Below are positions 1 to 7,123 of a DNA stretch of 13,032 nt, one piece after another. Numbering within the stretch: position 1 is the first letter of the stretch; the number at the start of each line of letters is the position of its first letter. The translations under genes and the position numbers were made by a program. The notes beneath the pieces were generated by a model. The model was given only the letters and a program-made list of their open reading frames with translations. It was not told the DNA's origin and did no database searches. Where the stretch lies: NCBI GenBank assembly GCA_005877675.1, contig VBNZ01000017.1:1-13032 (forward strand), given 5' to 3'. This DNA is from Gammaproteobacteria bacterium (GTDB taxonomy: Bacteria; Pseudomonadota; Gammaproteobacteria; Xanthomonadales; Rhodanobacteraceae).

Positions 1-757
1 GACCGATGTCAATCCGGGCACGTCCAGCGTTGCCAACTCCAACATCCTCGGCAACGTCTGGGTCAACCCGAACACCGACAAGGCCGCCACGTCGAACTAC
101 AACGTGCCGCAGCGCGTGATCGCCAGCCTCACCTGGCAGCATCGTTTCTTCGGCGACTATCTGACCCAGGTCAGCGCGTTCGCCGACGGTCACTCCGGCG
201 CGCCGTATAGCTGGACCTCCGGCACCGATACCAACGGCGACGGGTACTCGCGAGACCTGGTCTACATCCCGAAGTCGATCGGCGACGTGCAGTGGGCATC
301 GGCCGTCACGGATCTGCAGAAGCAGCAGTTCATGAGCTATGTGCAGAACAACCCGTACCTGCGTTCGCATATGGGTCAGATCGCCGGCCGCAACGATGTG
401 CGCGCGCCATGGGTCAACCAGATCGACGTGAGCTTCCGTCAGCAGATCCCGGGCCTGTTTGCAGGCAACAAGGGCGAGCTGCGCTTCGACTTCTTCAACT
501 TCGGCAACCTGCTCAACAGCAAGTGGGGCGTCGAGAAGCGCGCAAGCTTCCCGCTGATCCGCAACCTCGCCAACGTCAGCGGCTACGACCCGACCACAGG
601 CAAGTACGTCTTCGACGTGAGCAGCGCGGCATACAAGGACGCCAACGGCAACTACCGTCCGCAAACCCTCATCATCAACGAGGGCCAGAACAGCGGCGGT
701 GCGCCTAACCCGAGCCAGCGCTGGTCGGTCATGATGACGGCGAAGTATACGTTCTAA
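1..757 (+). CDS. TonB-dependent receptor, Oar-like, C-terminal part
   Basis: The reading frame is open from base 2 to the stop at 755-757, so only the C-terminal ~251 residues are present and the start lies before the window. The sequence alternates short amphipathic strands with Asn/Gly/Tyr-rich loops, such as NVPQRVIASLTWQHRFFGDY and a 'DxxFFNFGNLLNSKWG' stretch. It ends in ...MMTAKYTF, with the terminal Phe typical of outer-membrane beta-barrels recognised by the BAM complex. This matches the end of the large Oar-like TonB-dependent receptors (carboxypeptidase-regulatory-like domain, plug, barrel) that are abundant in Xanthomonadales. The family imports bulky ligands or takes part in envelope functions. 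The substrate cannot be read from this fragment. A GTG at 104 also lies in this frame but is internal to the barrel and is not a real start. Confidence 0.85.
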   Translation, partial: TDVNPGTSSVANSNILGNVWVNPNTDKAATSNYNVPQRVIASLTWQHRFFGDYLTQVSAFADGHSGAPYSWTSGTDTNGDGYSRDLVYIPKSIGDVQWASAVTDLQKQQFMSYVQNNPYLRSHMGQIAGRNDVRAPWVNQIDVSFRQQIPGLFAGNKGELRFDFFNFGNLLNSKWGVEKRASFPLIRNLANVSGYDPTTGKYVFDVSSAAYKDANGNYRPQTLIINEGQNSGGAPNPSQRWSVMMTAKYTF

Positions 758-782
758 CCGAACGCGCCTTGCAGCAATTCGA

Positions 783-812
783 GCCGGCGTCCGCAAGGGC
801 GCCGGCTTTTTT
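783..812 (+). terminator. intrinsic terminator after the TonB-dependent receptor
   Basis: The arms 783-792 and 797-806 pair over 10 positions, including one G-U wobble. They close on a GCAA (GNRA-type) tetraloop at 793-796 and are followed at once by six T residues (807-812). It sits 26 bases after the receptor stop codon. This is a textbook Rho-independent terminator and separates the receptor from the ppnN-tal unit. Confidence 0.9.
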
Positions 813-889
813 ACGGGCGTCGGCATTGACCCATGACGCTGCGAATACGAAACTGACCAGCTCGGCGCGCATTTCGCGTCGATGACCAT

Positions 890-2252
890 GTGGAACCGAT
901 GAGTATGAATGATCAACAAGGACAAGCCCCGACTAAGAATCCCACTGTCAGCGCACGCATCTCGCCCGTCGCGGGCATGGACGTGCTGTCACGCGACGAG
1001 GTCACGCGCCTGCGCGACGCGACCAAGGGCGGCCTGTACAATCTCCTGCGCCGCTGCGCGCTTGCGGTGCTCGTCTCGGGCGAAGCGGCAGACGACGACC
1101 CGCGCAGCATCTTCGAGCGCTTTCCCGAGTTCGATATCCAGGTGCTGCAGCAGGATCGCGGCGTCAAGCTCGAACTCAAGAGCGCGCCGGCGCGCGCGTT
1201 CGTAGAAGGCCGGATCATCCGCGGTATCAACGAGCTGCTGTTCGCGGTCGTGCGCGATATCGCCTACATCGCGACGCAGATCGAGGCGGGCCGCTTCCAT
1301 CTCGACGACTCGCACGGCATCACGCACGCAGTGTTCGAGATCCTGCGCAATGCGCGTGTACTGCGTCCGAACATCGACCCGAACCTGGTCGTGTGCTGGG
1401 GCGGGCATTCGATCAACCGCACTGAGTACAAGTATACGAAGATGGTCGGCTACGACCTCGGCCTGCGCGGACTCGACATCTGCACCGGCTGCGGCCCGGG
1501 GGCGATGAAGGGACCGATGAAAGGCGCGACGATCGCGCACGACAAGCAGCGCCAGCGCACCAAGCGCTACATCGGCATCACCGAGCCCGGCATCATCGCG
1601 GCCGAGTCGCCGAACCCGATCGTCAATCAGCTCGTGATCATGCCCGACATCGAGAAGCGTCTGGAGGCATTTGTACGCGTCGGCCACGGCATCATCGTGT
1701 TTCCGGGCGGCGTCGGCACGGCCGAGGAGATTCTCTATCTGCTCGGTATACTTTTGCATCCGGACAATGCGAAGGTGCCGCTGCCTGCGTCTCGCACTCG
1801 GCGAAGAGGTCGCCAAGCGCTACCGCATCGTCATCGACAATCCGCTGGAGACCGCCAAGCAAGTCGCGCGGGGTATCGAGAAGGTGCGCGAGTTCCGCAT
1901 CGAGACCCAGGACGCGTTCTTCTTCAACTGGGGCCTGCATATCGAGCTGCAATTCCAGCAGCCGTTCAAGCCGACGCACGCGAATATGGCGGGCCTGAAG
2001 CTGCATCGCGACCAGCCTGCGCATCTGCTCGCGGCCGATCTGCGTCGCGCGTTTTCGGGTATCGTCGCCGGAAACGTCAAAGAAGAGGGCATGCGCGCGA
2101 TCGCCGAACACGGACCGTTCGAGATCGACGGCGATCCGCAGATCATGCGCGCGCTCGACAAGATGCTGGCGGGCTTCGTCGCGCAGCAGCGCATGAAGCT
2201 GCCCGGCGGCACCGCCTACGTGCCGTGCTACAAGGTCAAGGTGCGCGCATGA
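890..2252 (+). pseudogene. ppnN: PpnN/YgdH nucleotide 5'-monophosphate nucleosidase, frameshifted by an internal deletion
   Basis: In E. coli PpnN (YgdH, LOG superfamily) splits purine and pyrimidine nucleoside monophosphates into base and ribose-5-phosphate and is activated by (p)ppGpp. The front half (to about 1786) reads ISPVAGMDVLS, GVKLEL, VVCWGGHSIN, CTGCGPGAM and MPDIEKRLEAFVR, then the catalytic LOG motif PGGVGTAEE at 1703-1729. The frame then changes: the true continuation LRLALGEEVAKRYRIVIDNP... starts at 1785 in another frame and runs to TGA at 2250-2252 with AADLRRAFSGIVAGNVKEEG and AQQRMKLPGG intact. About 19-20 residues expected between PLP and LALGEE (TGP..SA.YF..ID) are missing. 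A loss of 59 bases would restore a 470-residue protein, E. coli length (454) plus 16 N-terminal residues. The tandem CTGCCTGC at 1781-1788 lies at the junction. The start is unclear: GTG 890, ATG 899 or ATG 905, the last with GGAA 9 bases upstream. It may be a true lesion or an assembly error. Confidence 0.85.
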
Positions 2253-3328
2253 AGCCGACCGCACAACTGCATGCGCTCGGACAGAGCTTGTGGCTCGACA
2301 ACATCACGCGCCGCATGCTCGACGACGGCACGCTCAAGCGCTATATCGACGAGCTGTCGGTCACGGGCCTGACCTCGAACCCGACCATCTTCAACGAGGC
2401 GATCGGCAGCGGCGCCTATGATGCTGCAATACGAGAGAAAGCACGCGCGGGCAAGTCCGGCGAGACGTTGTTCATCGAACTTGCGCTGGAAGACCTGCGC
2501 CGCGCCGCCGATCTGTTCGCGCCGATTCACGCCGCCACCGGTGGCGGCGACGGTTGGGTGTCGATGGAAGTCTCGCCGCTGCTCGCCACCGACGCCGCAG
2601 GCACGATCGCGGCGGCCAAGGCTATTTTCAGCGACGCAAATCGATCCAATCTGTTCGTGAAGATTCCAGGCACGCCCGAAGGCATACCCGCAATCGAAGA
2701 AGCCATCTACGCCGGCGTACCGGTGAATGTGACATTGCTGTTCTCGCGCGAGCAGTATCTCGCCGCCGCGGGCGCGTATGCGCGCGGGATCGGACGGCGC
2801 ATCGCCGCGGGACTCGATCCGCGCATCGAATCGGTTGCGTCGGTATTTATCAGTCGCTGGGATCGTGCGCTTGGTGCCGACGTTCCGGCGGAACTGCACA
2901 ACCGCCTCGGCATCGCGATCGGTGGGCGCACGTATCGCGCGTATCGTGAATTCTTCGCCGCGCCTGCGTGGCGTGAGCTCGCGACCGAGGGCGCGCGCCC
3001 GCAGCGCCTGCTCTGGGCCAGCACAGGCACCAAGGATGCCAAACTGTCGCCGAACCTCTACGTCGAAGCGTTTGCCGCGCCCGATACGGTCGACACGATG
3101 CCGGAGAAGACCCTGCTTGCGTTCGCGCAGAGCGGTGTCGTCAGCGGCGTGATGGCGCCGGATGGCAACGAAGCCGAAGCGTTGCTCGCACGCTACGCGC
3201 AGGCCGGCGTCGATGTTGACGCGCTCGCGCACAAGCTGCAAGTCGATGGCGCGAAAGCGTTCGTCGATTCGTGGACCGAACTGATGCAGCGTATTGCGAG
3301 CAAGAGCGCGGCGCTCGCGACGGCATAG
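2249..3328 (+). CDS. tal: transaldolase, ~360-residue type
   Basis: Transaldolase moves a dihydroxyacetone unit between sedoheptulose-7-phosphate and glyceraldehyde-3-phosphate in the non-oxidative pentose phosphate pathway (cytoplasm). The 359-residue product has SLWLDNITRRMLDDG near the start, the LTSNPTIFNEAI block, and WVSMEVSP. The Schiff-base lysine is K138 in NLFVKIPGTPEG. VPVNVTLLFSREQY and LLWASTGTKD follow. Length and motifs fit the longer actinobacterial/cyanobacterial class, not the ~317-residue E. coli TalA/TalB class. The ATG at 2249 overlaps the ppnN stop (ATGA, 2249-2252), which implies translational coupling in the ancestral operon. There is no clear Shine-Dalgarno other than the end of ppnN. 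Because ppnN is frameshifted upstream, ribosomes starting there would not stop at 2252 but would run through tal in its own frame. Confidence 0.95.
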   Translation: MKPTAQLHALGQSLWLDNITRRMLDDGTLKRYIDELSVTGLTSNPTIFNEAIGSGAYDAAIREKARAGKSGETLFIELALEDLRRAADLFAPIHAATGGGDGWVSMEVSPLLATDAAGTIAAAKAIFSDANRSNLFVKIPGTPEGIPAIEEAIYAGVPVNVTLLFSREQYLAAAGAYARGIGRRIAAGLDPRIESVASVFISRWDRALGADVPAELHNRLGIAIGGRTYRAYREFFAAPAWRELATEGARPQRLLWASTGTKDAKLSPNLYVEAFAAPDTVDTMPEKTLLAFAQSGVVSGVMAPDGNEAEALLARYAQAGVDVDALAHKLQVDGAKAFVDSWTELMQRIASKSAALATA

Positions 3329-3336
3329 TTTTTTCC

Positions 3337-3458
3337 TCCCACCCCCCCAACAAGCTTTTCGTTGGGGGGAGTGGGGCGGGGTGAGGGGCATTTTTTGCGA
3401 AACAGGAAGAGCGCCCCCACCCAACCCTCTTCCGCCCACCGCGCGAGGCGAGGGTTCA
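3337..3458 (+). repeat. G/C-tract inverted repeat pair (REP-like) between tal and pgm
   Basis: This fills most of the 150-base gap between tal and pgm. A first hairpin pairs 3343-3351 (CCCCCCAAC) with 3361-3369 (GTTGGGGGG) around a 9-base loop. A second pairs 3423-3429 (AACCCTC) with 3450-3456 (GAGGGTT). The arm 3378-3389 (GGGGTGAGGGGC) read on the opposite strand resembles 3411-3422 (GCGCCCCCACCC), so two related arms face each other across a T-rich centre containing T6 at 3391-3396. The 'CCCTCACCC...AACCCTC' style is typical of dispersed palindromic repeats in Xanthomonadales intergenic DNA. T6 follows the first hairpin only after 21 bases, so this is not a canonical terminator, though it could protect an mRNA 3' end. 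The family assignment is by resemblance only. Confidence 0.6.
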
Positions 3459-3478
3459 ACTCCATCAACGACTCGCGT

Positions 3479-5140
3479 ATGTCGAAAACTGACGCTGGCC
3501 CCGGCCAACTCCCGCCCGAATCCGTACTTGAAAACATCCCGCGCCTGATCACCGCGTACTACGCTGAGCGGCCCGATCCCGCCGTCGCTACCCAGCGCGT
3601 CGCGTTCGGCACCTCGGGCCATCGCGGCTCCAGCTTGCGTGCGAGTTTCAACGATACGCATATCGCGGCGGTGACGCAGGCGGTGTGCGAGTATCGCTGC
3701 AAGCAGAATATCGGCGGGCCGCTATTCCTCGGCGTAGACACGCACGCGCTGTCTACGCCTGCTTGCGCGACGGCGCTTGAGGTGCTCGCGGCGAACGGCG
3801 TCGAGACGATGATCGCTGCCGGCGACGAATACACGCCGACACCGGCCGTATCGCATTCGATACTCAGATTTAACAAGGATCGTCACAACCGCGGGCGCAC
3901 GAGCGGGCTGGCCGACGGCATCGTCATCACGCCGTCGCACAATCCGCCCGAGGACGGCGGCTTCAAATACAACCCGCCGAACGGCGGCCCGGCCGATACC
4001 GACGCGACCGGCTGGATCGAGGCCGAAGCGAACCGCCTGATCGAAGCCGAGCTCGCCGGCGTCAAGCGCATACCCTATGCGCGTGCACGCCGCGCGAGCA
4101 CGACGCATGAGCATGACTTCCTCGGCGCGTACGTAGACGATCTGCGCAACGCGATCGATTTCGATGCGATCCGCGGCGCCAATATCCGGCTCGGCGTAGA
4201 TCCACTAGGCGGCGCAGGCGTGAATTATTGGGGACGCATCGCCGAGCAATACCACATCGATCTGGGTGTAGTCAGCGATACGGTCGACCCCACGTTCCGC
4301 TTTATGACGCTCGATTGGGACGGCCGCATCCGCATGGATCCGTCATCGTCGCATGCAATGCAGCGTCTGATCGGCATGAAGGATCGCTACGACGTCGCCT
4401 TCGCCTGCGATACCGATCACGACCGCCACGGCATCGTCGCGCGCAGCGTCGGCTTGATGCCCTCGAATCATTATCTCGCGACGATGATCGACTATCTGTT
4501 CCGTCATCGCGCGCAGTGGCGCGCGGACGCGGGCATCGGCAAGACGATCGTGTCGAGCGCGATGATCGATCGCGTCGCCGCGCGACTCGGCCGGCGCGTC
4601 TACGAGACGCCGGTCGGCCTCAAGTGGTTTGTCGATGGTTTGTTGAATAGCACGCTCGCCTTCGGCGGCGAAGAGAGCGCAGGCGCGACGTTTTCGCGCA
4701 TCGACGGCAGCGTGTGGACGACGGACAAGGACGGCATCGCAGCGGCATTGCTCGCGGCCGAAATCACCGCGACGAGCGGGCGCGATCCGGGCGAATACTA
4801 TCGCGGACTCACGCAAGAGCTCGGCGCGCCGCTGACCAGTCGCGTCGATGCGCGCGCGAATGCGGAGCAGAAGAAAAAGCTAGCGCAGCTCACACCGGAG
4901 AAAATTGCGATCGCCGAACTCGCGGGTGAAAAAGTGATGCAGGTGCTCGATCGCGCGCCGGGCAACGGCGGGCGCATCGGCGGCATCAAGGTGGTCGCAG
5001 CGAATGGCTGGTTCGCAGCGCGGCCTTCGGGCACCGAGGACATCTACAAGATCTACGCCGAGAGCTTCCGCGACGCCTCGCATCTTCAGCGCATCCTTGC
5101 CGAAGCGCAGGCCGTTGTCGACGCCACTATTGGCGCGTGA
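3479..5140 (+). CDS. pgm: phosphoglucomutase (alpha-D-glucose-phosphate specific)
   Basis: Interconverts glucose-1-phosphate and glucose-6-phosphate, linking glycolysis to glycogen, trehalose and surface-sugar synthesis. The 553-residue product aligns along its length with E. coli Pgm (546). It has VAFGTSGHRGSSLR near the start; GIVITPSHNPPEDGG with the phosphorylated Ser at residue 153; the metal-binding DxDxD loop at D311/D313/D315 (CDTDHDRHG); the sugar-binding GGEESAGA; and the C-terminal phosphate-binding ARPSGTEDIYKIY. The ATG at 3479 is chosen because homology starts shortly after it. The same frame is open back to 3362, but that part translates the G/C repeat into low-complexity protein. 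No convincing Shine-Dalgarno is visible. It is co-directional with tal but separated by the repeat, and it converges on the DUF1003 gene with 57 bases between stops. Confidence 0.96.
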   Translation: MSKTDAGPGQLPPESVLENIPRLITAYYAERPDPAVATQRVAFGTSGHRGSSLRASFNDTHIAAVTQAVCEYRCKQNIGGPLFLGVDTHALSTPACATALEVLAANGVETMIAAGDEYTPTPAVSHSILRFNKDRHNRGRTSGLADGIVITPSHNPPEDGGFKYNPPNGGPADTDATGWIEAEANRLIEAELAGVKRIPYARARRASTTHEHDFLGAYVDDLRNAIDFDAIRGANIRLGVDPLGGAGVNYWGRIAEQYHIDLGVVSDTVDPTFRFMTLDWDGRIRMDPSSSHAMQRLIGMKDRYDVAFACDTDHDRHGIVARSVGLMPSNHYLATMIDYLFRHRAQWRADAGIGKTIVSSAMIDRVAARLGRRVYETPVGLKWFVDGLLNSTLAFGGEESAGATFSRIDGSVWTTDKDGIAAALLAAEITATSGRDPGEYYRGLTQELGAPLTSRVDARANAEQKKKLAQLTPEKIAIAELAGEKVMQVLDRAPGNGGRIGGIKVVAANGWFAARPSGTEDIYKIYAESFRDASHLQRILAEAQAVVDATIGA

Positions 5141-5197
5141 GATACCTGCCGTAGGCCCGAAGCGTATTGGGCATGCGCAGTCCGATAAAGATGTCGA

Positions 5198-6058
5198 TCA
5201 GCGCACCGATGCGCCTGCCGGCCCGGCGGATGCTTTCTCGATGCGCGTGAAGTATTCGAGCATCTCTGCGTACATGCGATCGGTTTTTTCGTGCAGGTGC
5301 GCGATTTCGAGTTCGGCCTTGATGTTGACGTCGTACTCGATATCCGAACGCACGCGATCCTTTTCCGCCTGCCGGTTCTGACTGATCAGCACGAAGCACG
5401 ACAGGAAGATCGCTTCGAGCGAGACAATCATCGTCAGCAGGCCGAACGGGTAGGGGTCGAATTCCTGCATGCCCAGATGCAGTGTGTTGATCGCGATCCA
5501 GACGATGAACCAGACGAGATTGAGCAGTAGGAATGGCATGCTGCCGCTGAACCACGAGATCCAGTCGGCGATGCGTTGCAGTACGGTGATCTTTTCTTCC
5601 GCCTCGATATTGGCGTTGCGCGAAACGCGCGTACGCAGCAGCTCGTCGGCTTCGCGCGTCATACGGCCCATCGCGGCAAGCAGATGCAGGGCGGCGCGCG
5701 GATTTTTCTCGAACAGCACGAGCAGGTCTTCGCGATCGAGTTCGAGCAATTCCGAGTCCGTCAGCGCCGTCGCGGTCGCGATACGCGGCGTGCGATCGAT
5801 CAGTGCAAGCTCGCCGAAGATGTCATTGTCGCTATGGATGCTCAGCTCGATGGTCTGTCCAGTGGTGTCGCGTATCGAGCGTTGAATCTCGCCGTAGCGC
5901 ACGACGAACAGTGACTCGCCCGGCTCGCCCGCTCTGTACAGTATGTCGCCGCCGGCGAGGATGCGCAGGTCGATAACTTGGGCGAGCATTTCGCGGTCCT
6001 GGTCGGAGACGAGTTCGAACAGCTCCACCCCGGCGAGCATCTCGGCGCTACATGGCAT
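5198..6058 (-). CDS. cyclic-nucleotide-binding domain / DUF1003 membrane protein
   Basis: A 286-residue protein in three parts. Residues ~8-130 form a cNMP-binding beta-roll (LFELVSDQDREMLAQ, then FGELALIDRTPRIATATA as the phosphate-binding cassette). In CRP-like proteins the cassette carries Arg followed by Ser/Thr; here it is R92-I93, so ligand choice may differ or binding may be lost. Residues ~155-250 are DUF1003 with two transmembrane segments (~174-192 and ~206-226) joined by a short FDPYPFG loop and followed by the charged RQAEKDRVRSDIEYDVNIKAELEI motif. Residues ~250-275 are a helical tail. It is probably an inner-membrane protein with a cytosolic nucleotide sensor; the function of DUF1003 is not known. 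The ATG lies 3 bases after the gnd stop, with AAGGA from the last gnd codons serving as ribosome-binding site, so it is co-transcribed and probably co-translated with gnd. Confidence 0.9.
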   Translation of the reverse strand: MPCSAEMLAGVELFELVSDQDREMLAQVIDLRILAGGDILYRAGEPGESLFVVRYGEIQRSIRDTTGQTIELSIHSDNDIFGELALIDRTPRIATATALTDSELLELDREDLLVLFEKNPRAALHLLAAMGRMTREADELLRTRVSRNANIEAEEKITVLQRIADWISWFSGSMPFLLLNLVWFIVWIAINTLHLGMQEFDPYPFGLLTMIVSLEAIFLSCFVLISQNRQAEKDRVRSDIEYDVNIKAELEIAHLHEKTDRMYAEMLEYFTRIEKASAGPAGASVR

Positions 6059-6061
6059 CGC

Positions 6062-6967
6062 TTATTCCTTTTTGACTTCGTGACCGCCGAACTGGTTGCG
6101 CATCGCGGCGAGTAGTTTGTCTGAGAACGAATCCTTGTCGCGCGAGCGCAGACGTTCGAGCAGCGATTGCGCGATCACCGGCGCGGACACGCCAAGTTCG
6201 ATTGCCTCGGCCAGCGTCCAGCGGCCTTCGCCCGAATCGGCCACATAGGGCGCGATGCCTTGCATCGTCCGGTTCTGCTTCAGCGCATCGGCGGTCAGAT
6301 CGAGCAGCCAGGAGCGCACGACGCTGCCATGGCGCCAGATCTCGCCGATCTGTGCGAGATCGAGCGCAAATTCTTTTTTGTGTTCGAGGATGGAAAAGCC
6401 TTCGGCATATGCTTGCATCAGGCCATATTCAATGCCGTTGTGCACCATCTTTGTGTAGTGACCTGCGCCGGCGGGGCCGACGCGCCCCCAGCCGCGATCC
6501 GGCGCGGGCGCGAGCGTGGCAAAGATCGGCCGCAGGTGTTCGACGATAGCGGCATCGCCGCCGATCATCAGGCTATAGCCTTCGGCGAGTCCCCAGATGC
6601 CGCCGCTGGTGCCGCAGTCCACATAGCCGATGTGGTGCGCGGCGAGCGTCTGCGCGCGGCGCAACGTGTCCTTGTAGAACGAATTGCCGCCGTCGATCAG
6701 CACATCGCCCGCTGCGAGCAGTGGCAGCAGTGCATCGATCGTTGCATCGACGGGCGCGCCTGCCGGCACCATCATCCAGATCGCGCGCGGCGCGGCGAGC
6801 GCACCGACGAGTTCGGCGAGTGATTCCACGGGCGTGATGCCGTTCTGCGCCGCGCGCGTGCGACTGAGCTCGTTCGAATCGAAGCCGACAACCGGGTGTC
6901 CGCCGCGCACGAGGCGCTGCGCCATATTCGCGCCCATGCGGCCGAGGCCGATCATGCCGAGTTGCAT
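6062..6967 (-). CDS. gnd: 6-phosphogluconate dehydrogenase, decarboxylating, short NAD-type
   Basis: Oxidatively decarboxylates 6-phosphogluconate to ribulose-5-phosphate. The 301-residue product starts with the Rossmann motif GMIGLGRMGANMA (residues 4-16). Strand beta-2 ends in GFDSN with Asp at residue 30, where NADP-dependent enzymes usually carry Asn-Arg-Ser/Thr; this favours NAD+. The substrate motif GTSGGIWGL is at 119-127, and the catalytic Lys173 and Glu180 lie in KMVHNGIEYG. At ~300 residues it belongs to the short GndA/YqeC-like class, not the ~470-residue E. coli Gnd class. The start at 6967 follows AAGGAG (6972-6977) by 4 bases. The cNMP/DUF1003 gene follows after 3 bases. The upstream leader includes the inverted-repeat element at 7021-7123. 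Confidence 0.93.
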   Translation of the reverse strand: MQLGMIGLGRMGANMAQRLVRGGHPVVGFDSNELSRTRAAQNGITPVESLAELVGALAAPRAIWMMVPAGAPVDATIDALLPLLAAGDVLIDGGNSFYKDTLRRAQTLAAHHIGYVDCGTSGGIWGLAEGYSLMIGGDAAIVEHLRPIFATLAPAPDRGWGRVGPAGAGHYTKMVHNGIEYGLMQAYAEGFSILEHKKEFALDLAQIGEIWRHGSVVRSWLLDLTADALKQNRTMQGIAPYVADSGEGRWTLAEAIELGVSAPVIAQSLLERLRSRDKDSFSDKLLAAMRNQFGGHEVKKE

Positions 6968-7020
6968 CGCATCTCCTTGACGATACTGTTTAGCCGTTTC
7001 AGCGGTCTAGTATGAATTCA

Positions 7021-7123
7021 ACCGTTCGTGGTGAGGTATCGAACCACGAACGACAGCATCGCGCTGGGTTCAGCCTTCGATACCTCAGGGCGAATGGTGA
7101 GAGCTTTTTTCAAAAGACCATTC
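7021..7123. repeat. interleaved inverted-repeat element between parC and gnd
   Basis: Three overlapping pairings are visible. (a) 7023-7031 pairs perfectly with 7044-7052 (CGTTCGTGG/CCACGAACG). (b) The 12-base loop of that hairpin, 7032-7043 (TGAGGTATCGAA), is the exact reverse complement of 7076-7087, and extending this gives 7021-7043 against 7076-7098 with 19 of 23 positions paired. (c) 7092-7098 pairs with 7117-7123 (GAATGGT/ACCATTC), with an inner CTTTT/AAAAG. Pairings a and b share bases 7023-7031 only in the extended form; in the core form they make an H-type pseudoknot topology. The layout resembles the widespread proteobacterial palindrome 'TTCGTGGTGAGCTTGTCGAACCACGAA...TTCGACAAGCTCAGG', here in a variant form. 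The parC stop lies in arm c, so it may form the parC mRNA 3' end, but no T-run follows on the minus strand. Confidence 0.75.

Noticed and set aside
1671..2252. Independent gene starting at ATG 1671
   Set aside because: Its first ~38 codons are the wrong frame of the PpnN catalytic region; only the part from 1785 on is real PpnN sequence, and no ribosome-binding site supports a start there.
890..3328. A single 812-residue two-domain nucleosidase-transaldolase enzyme
   Set aside because: The middle ~154 residues are out-of-frame, Arg-rich sequence, while the true PpnN C-terminal half is intact in another frame. The fusion is a consequence of the deletion, not an evolved enzyme.
3362..3478. N-terminal extension of phosphoglucomutase to 3362
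   Set aside because: It would translate the intergenic repeat; family homology begins after ATG 3479.
2228..3661. 477-codon minus-strand frame opposite tal
   Set aside because: It is fully antisense to a well-conserved gene and crosses the G/C repeat. The composition is that of a shadow frame.
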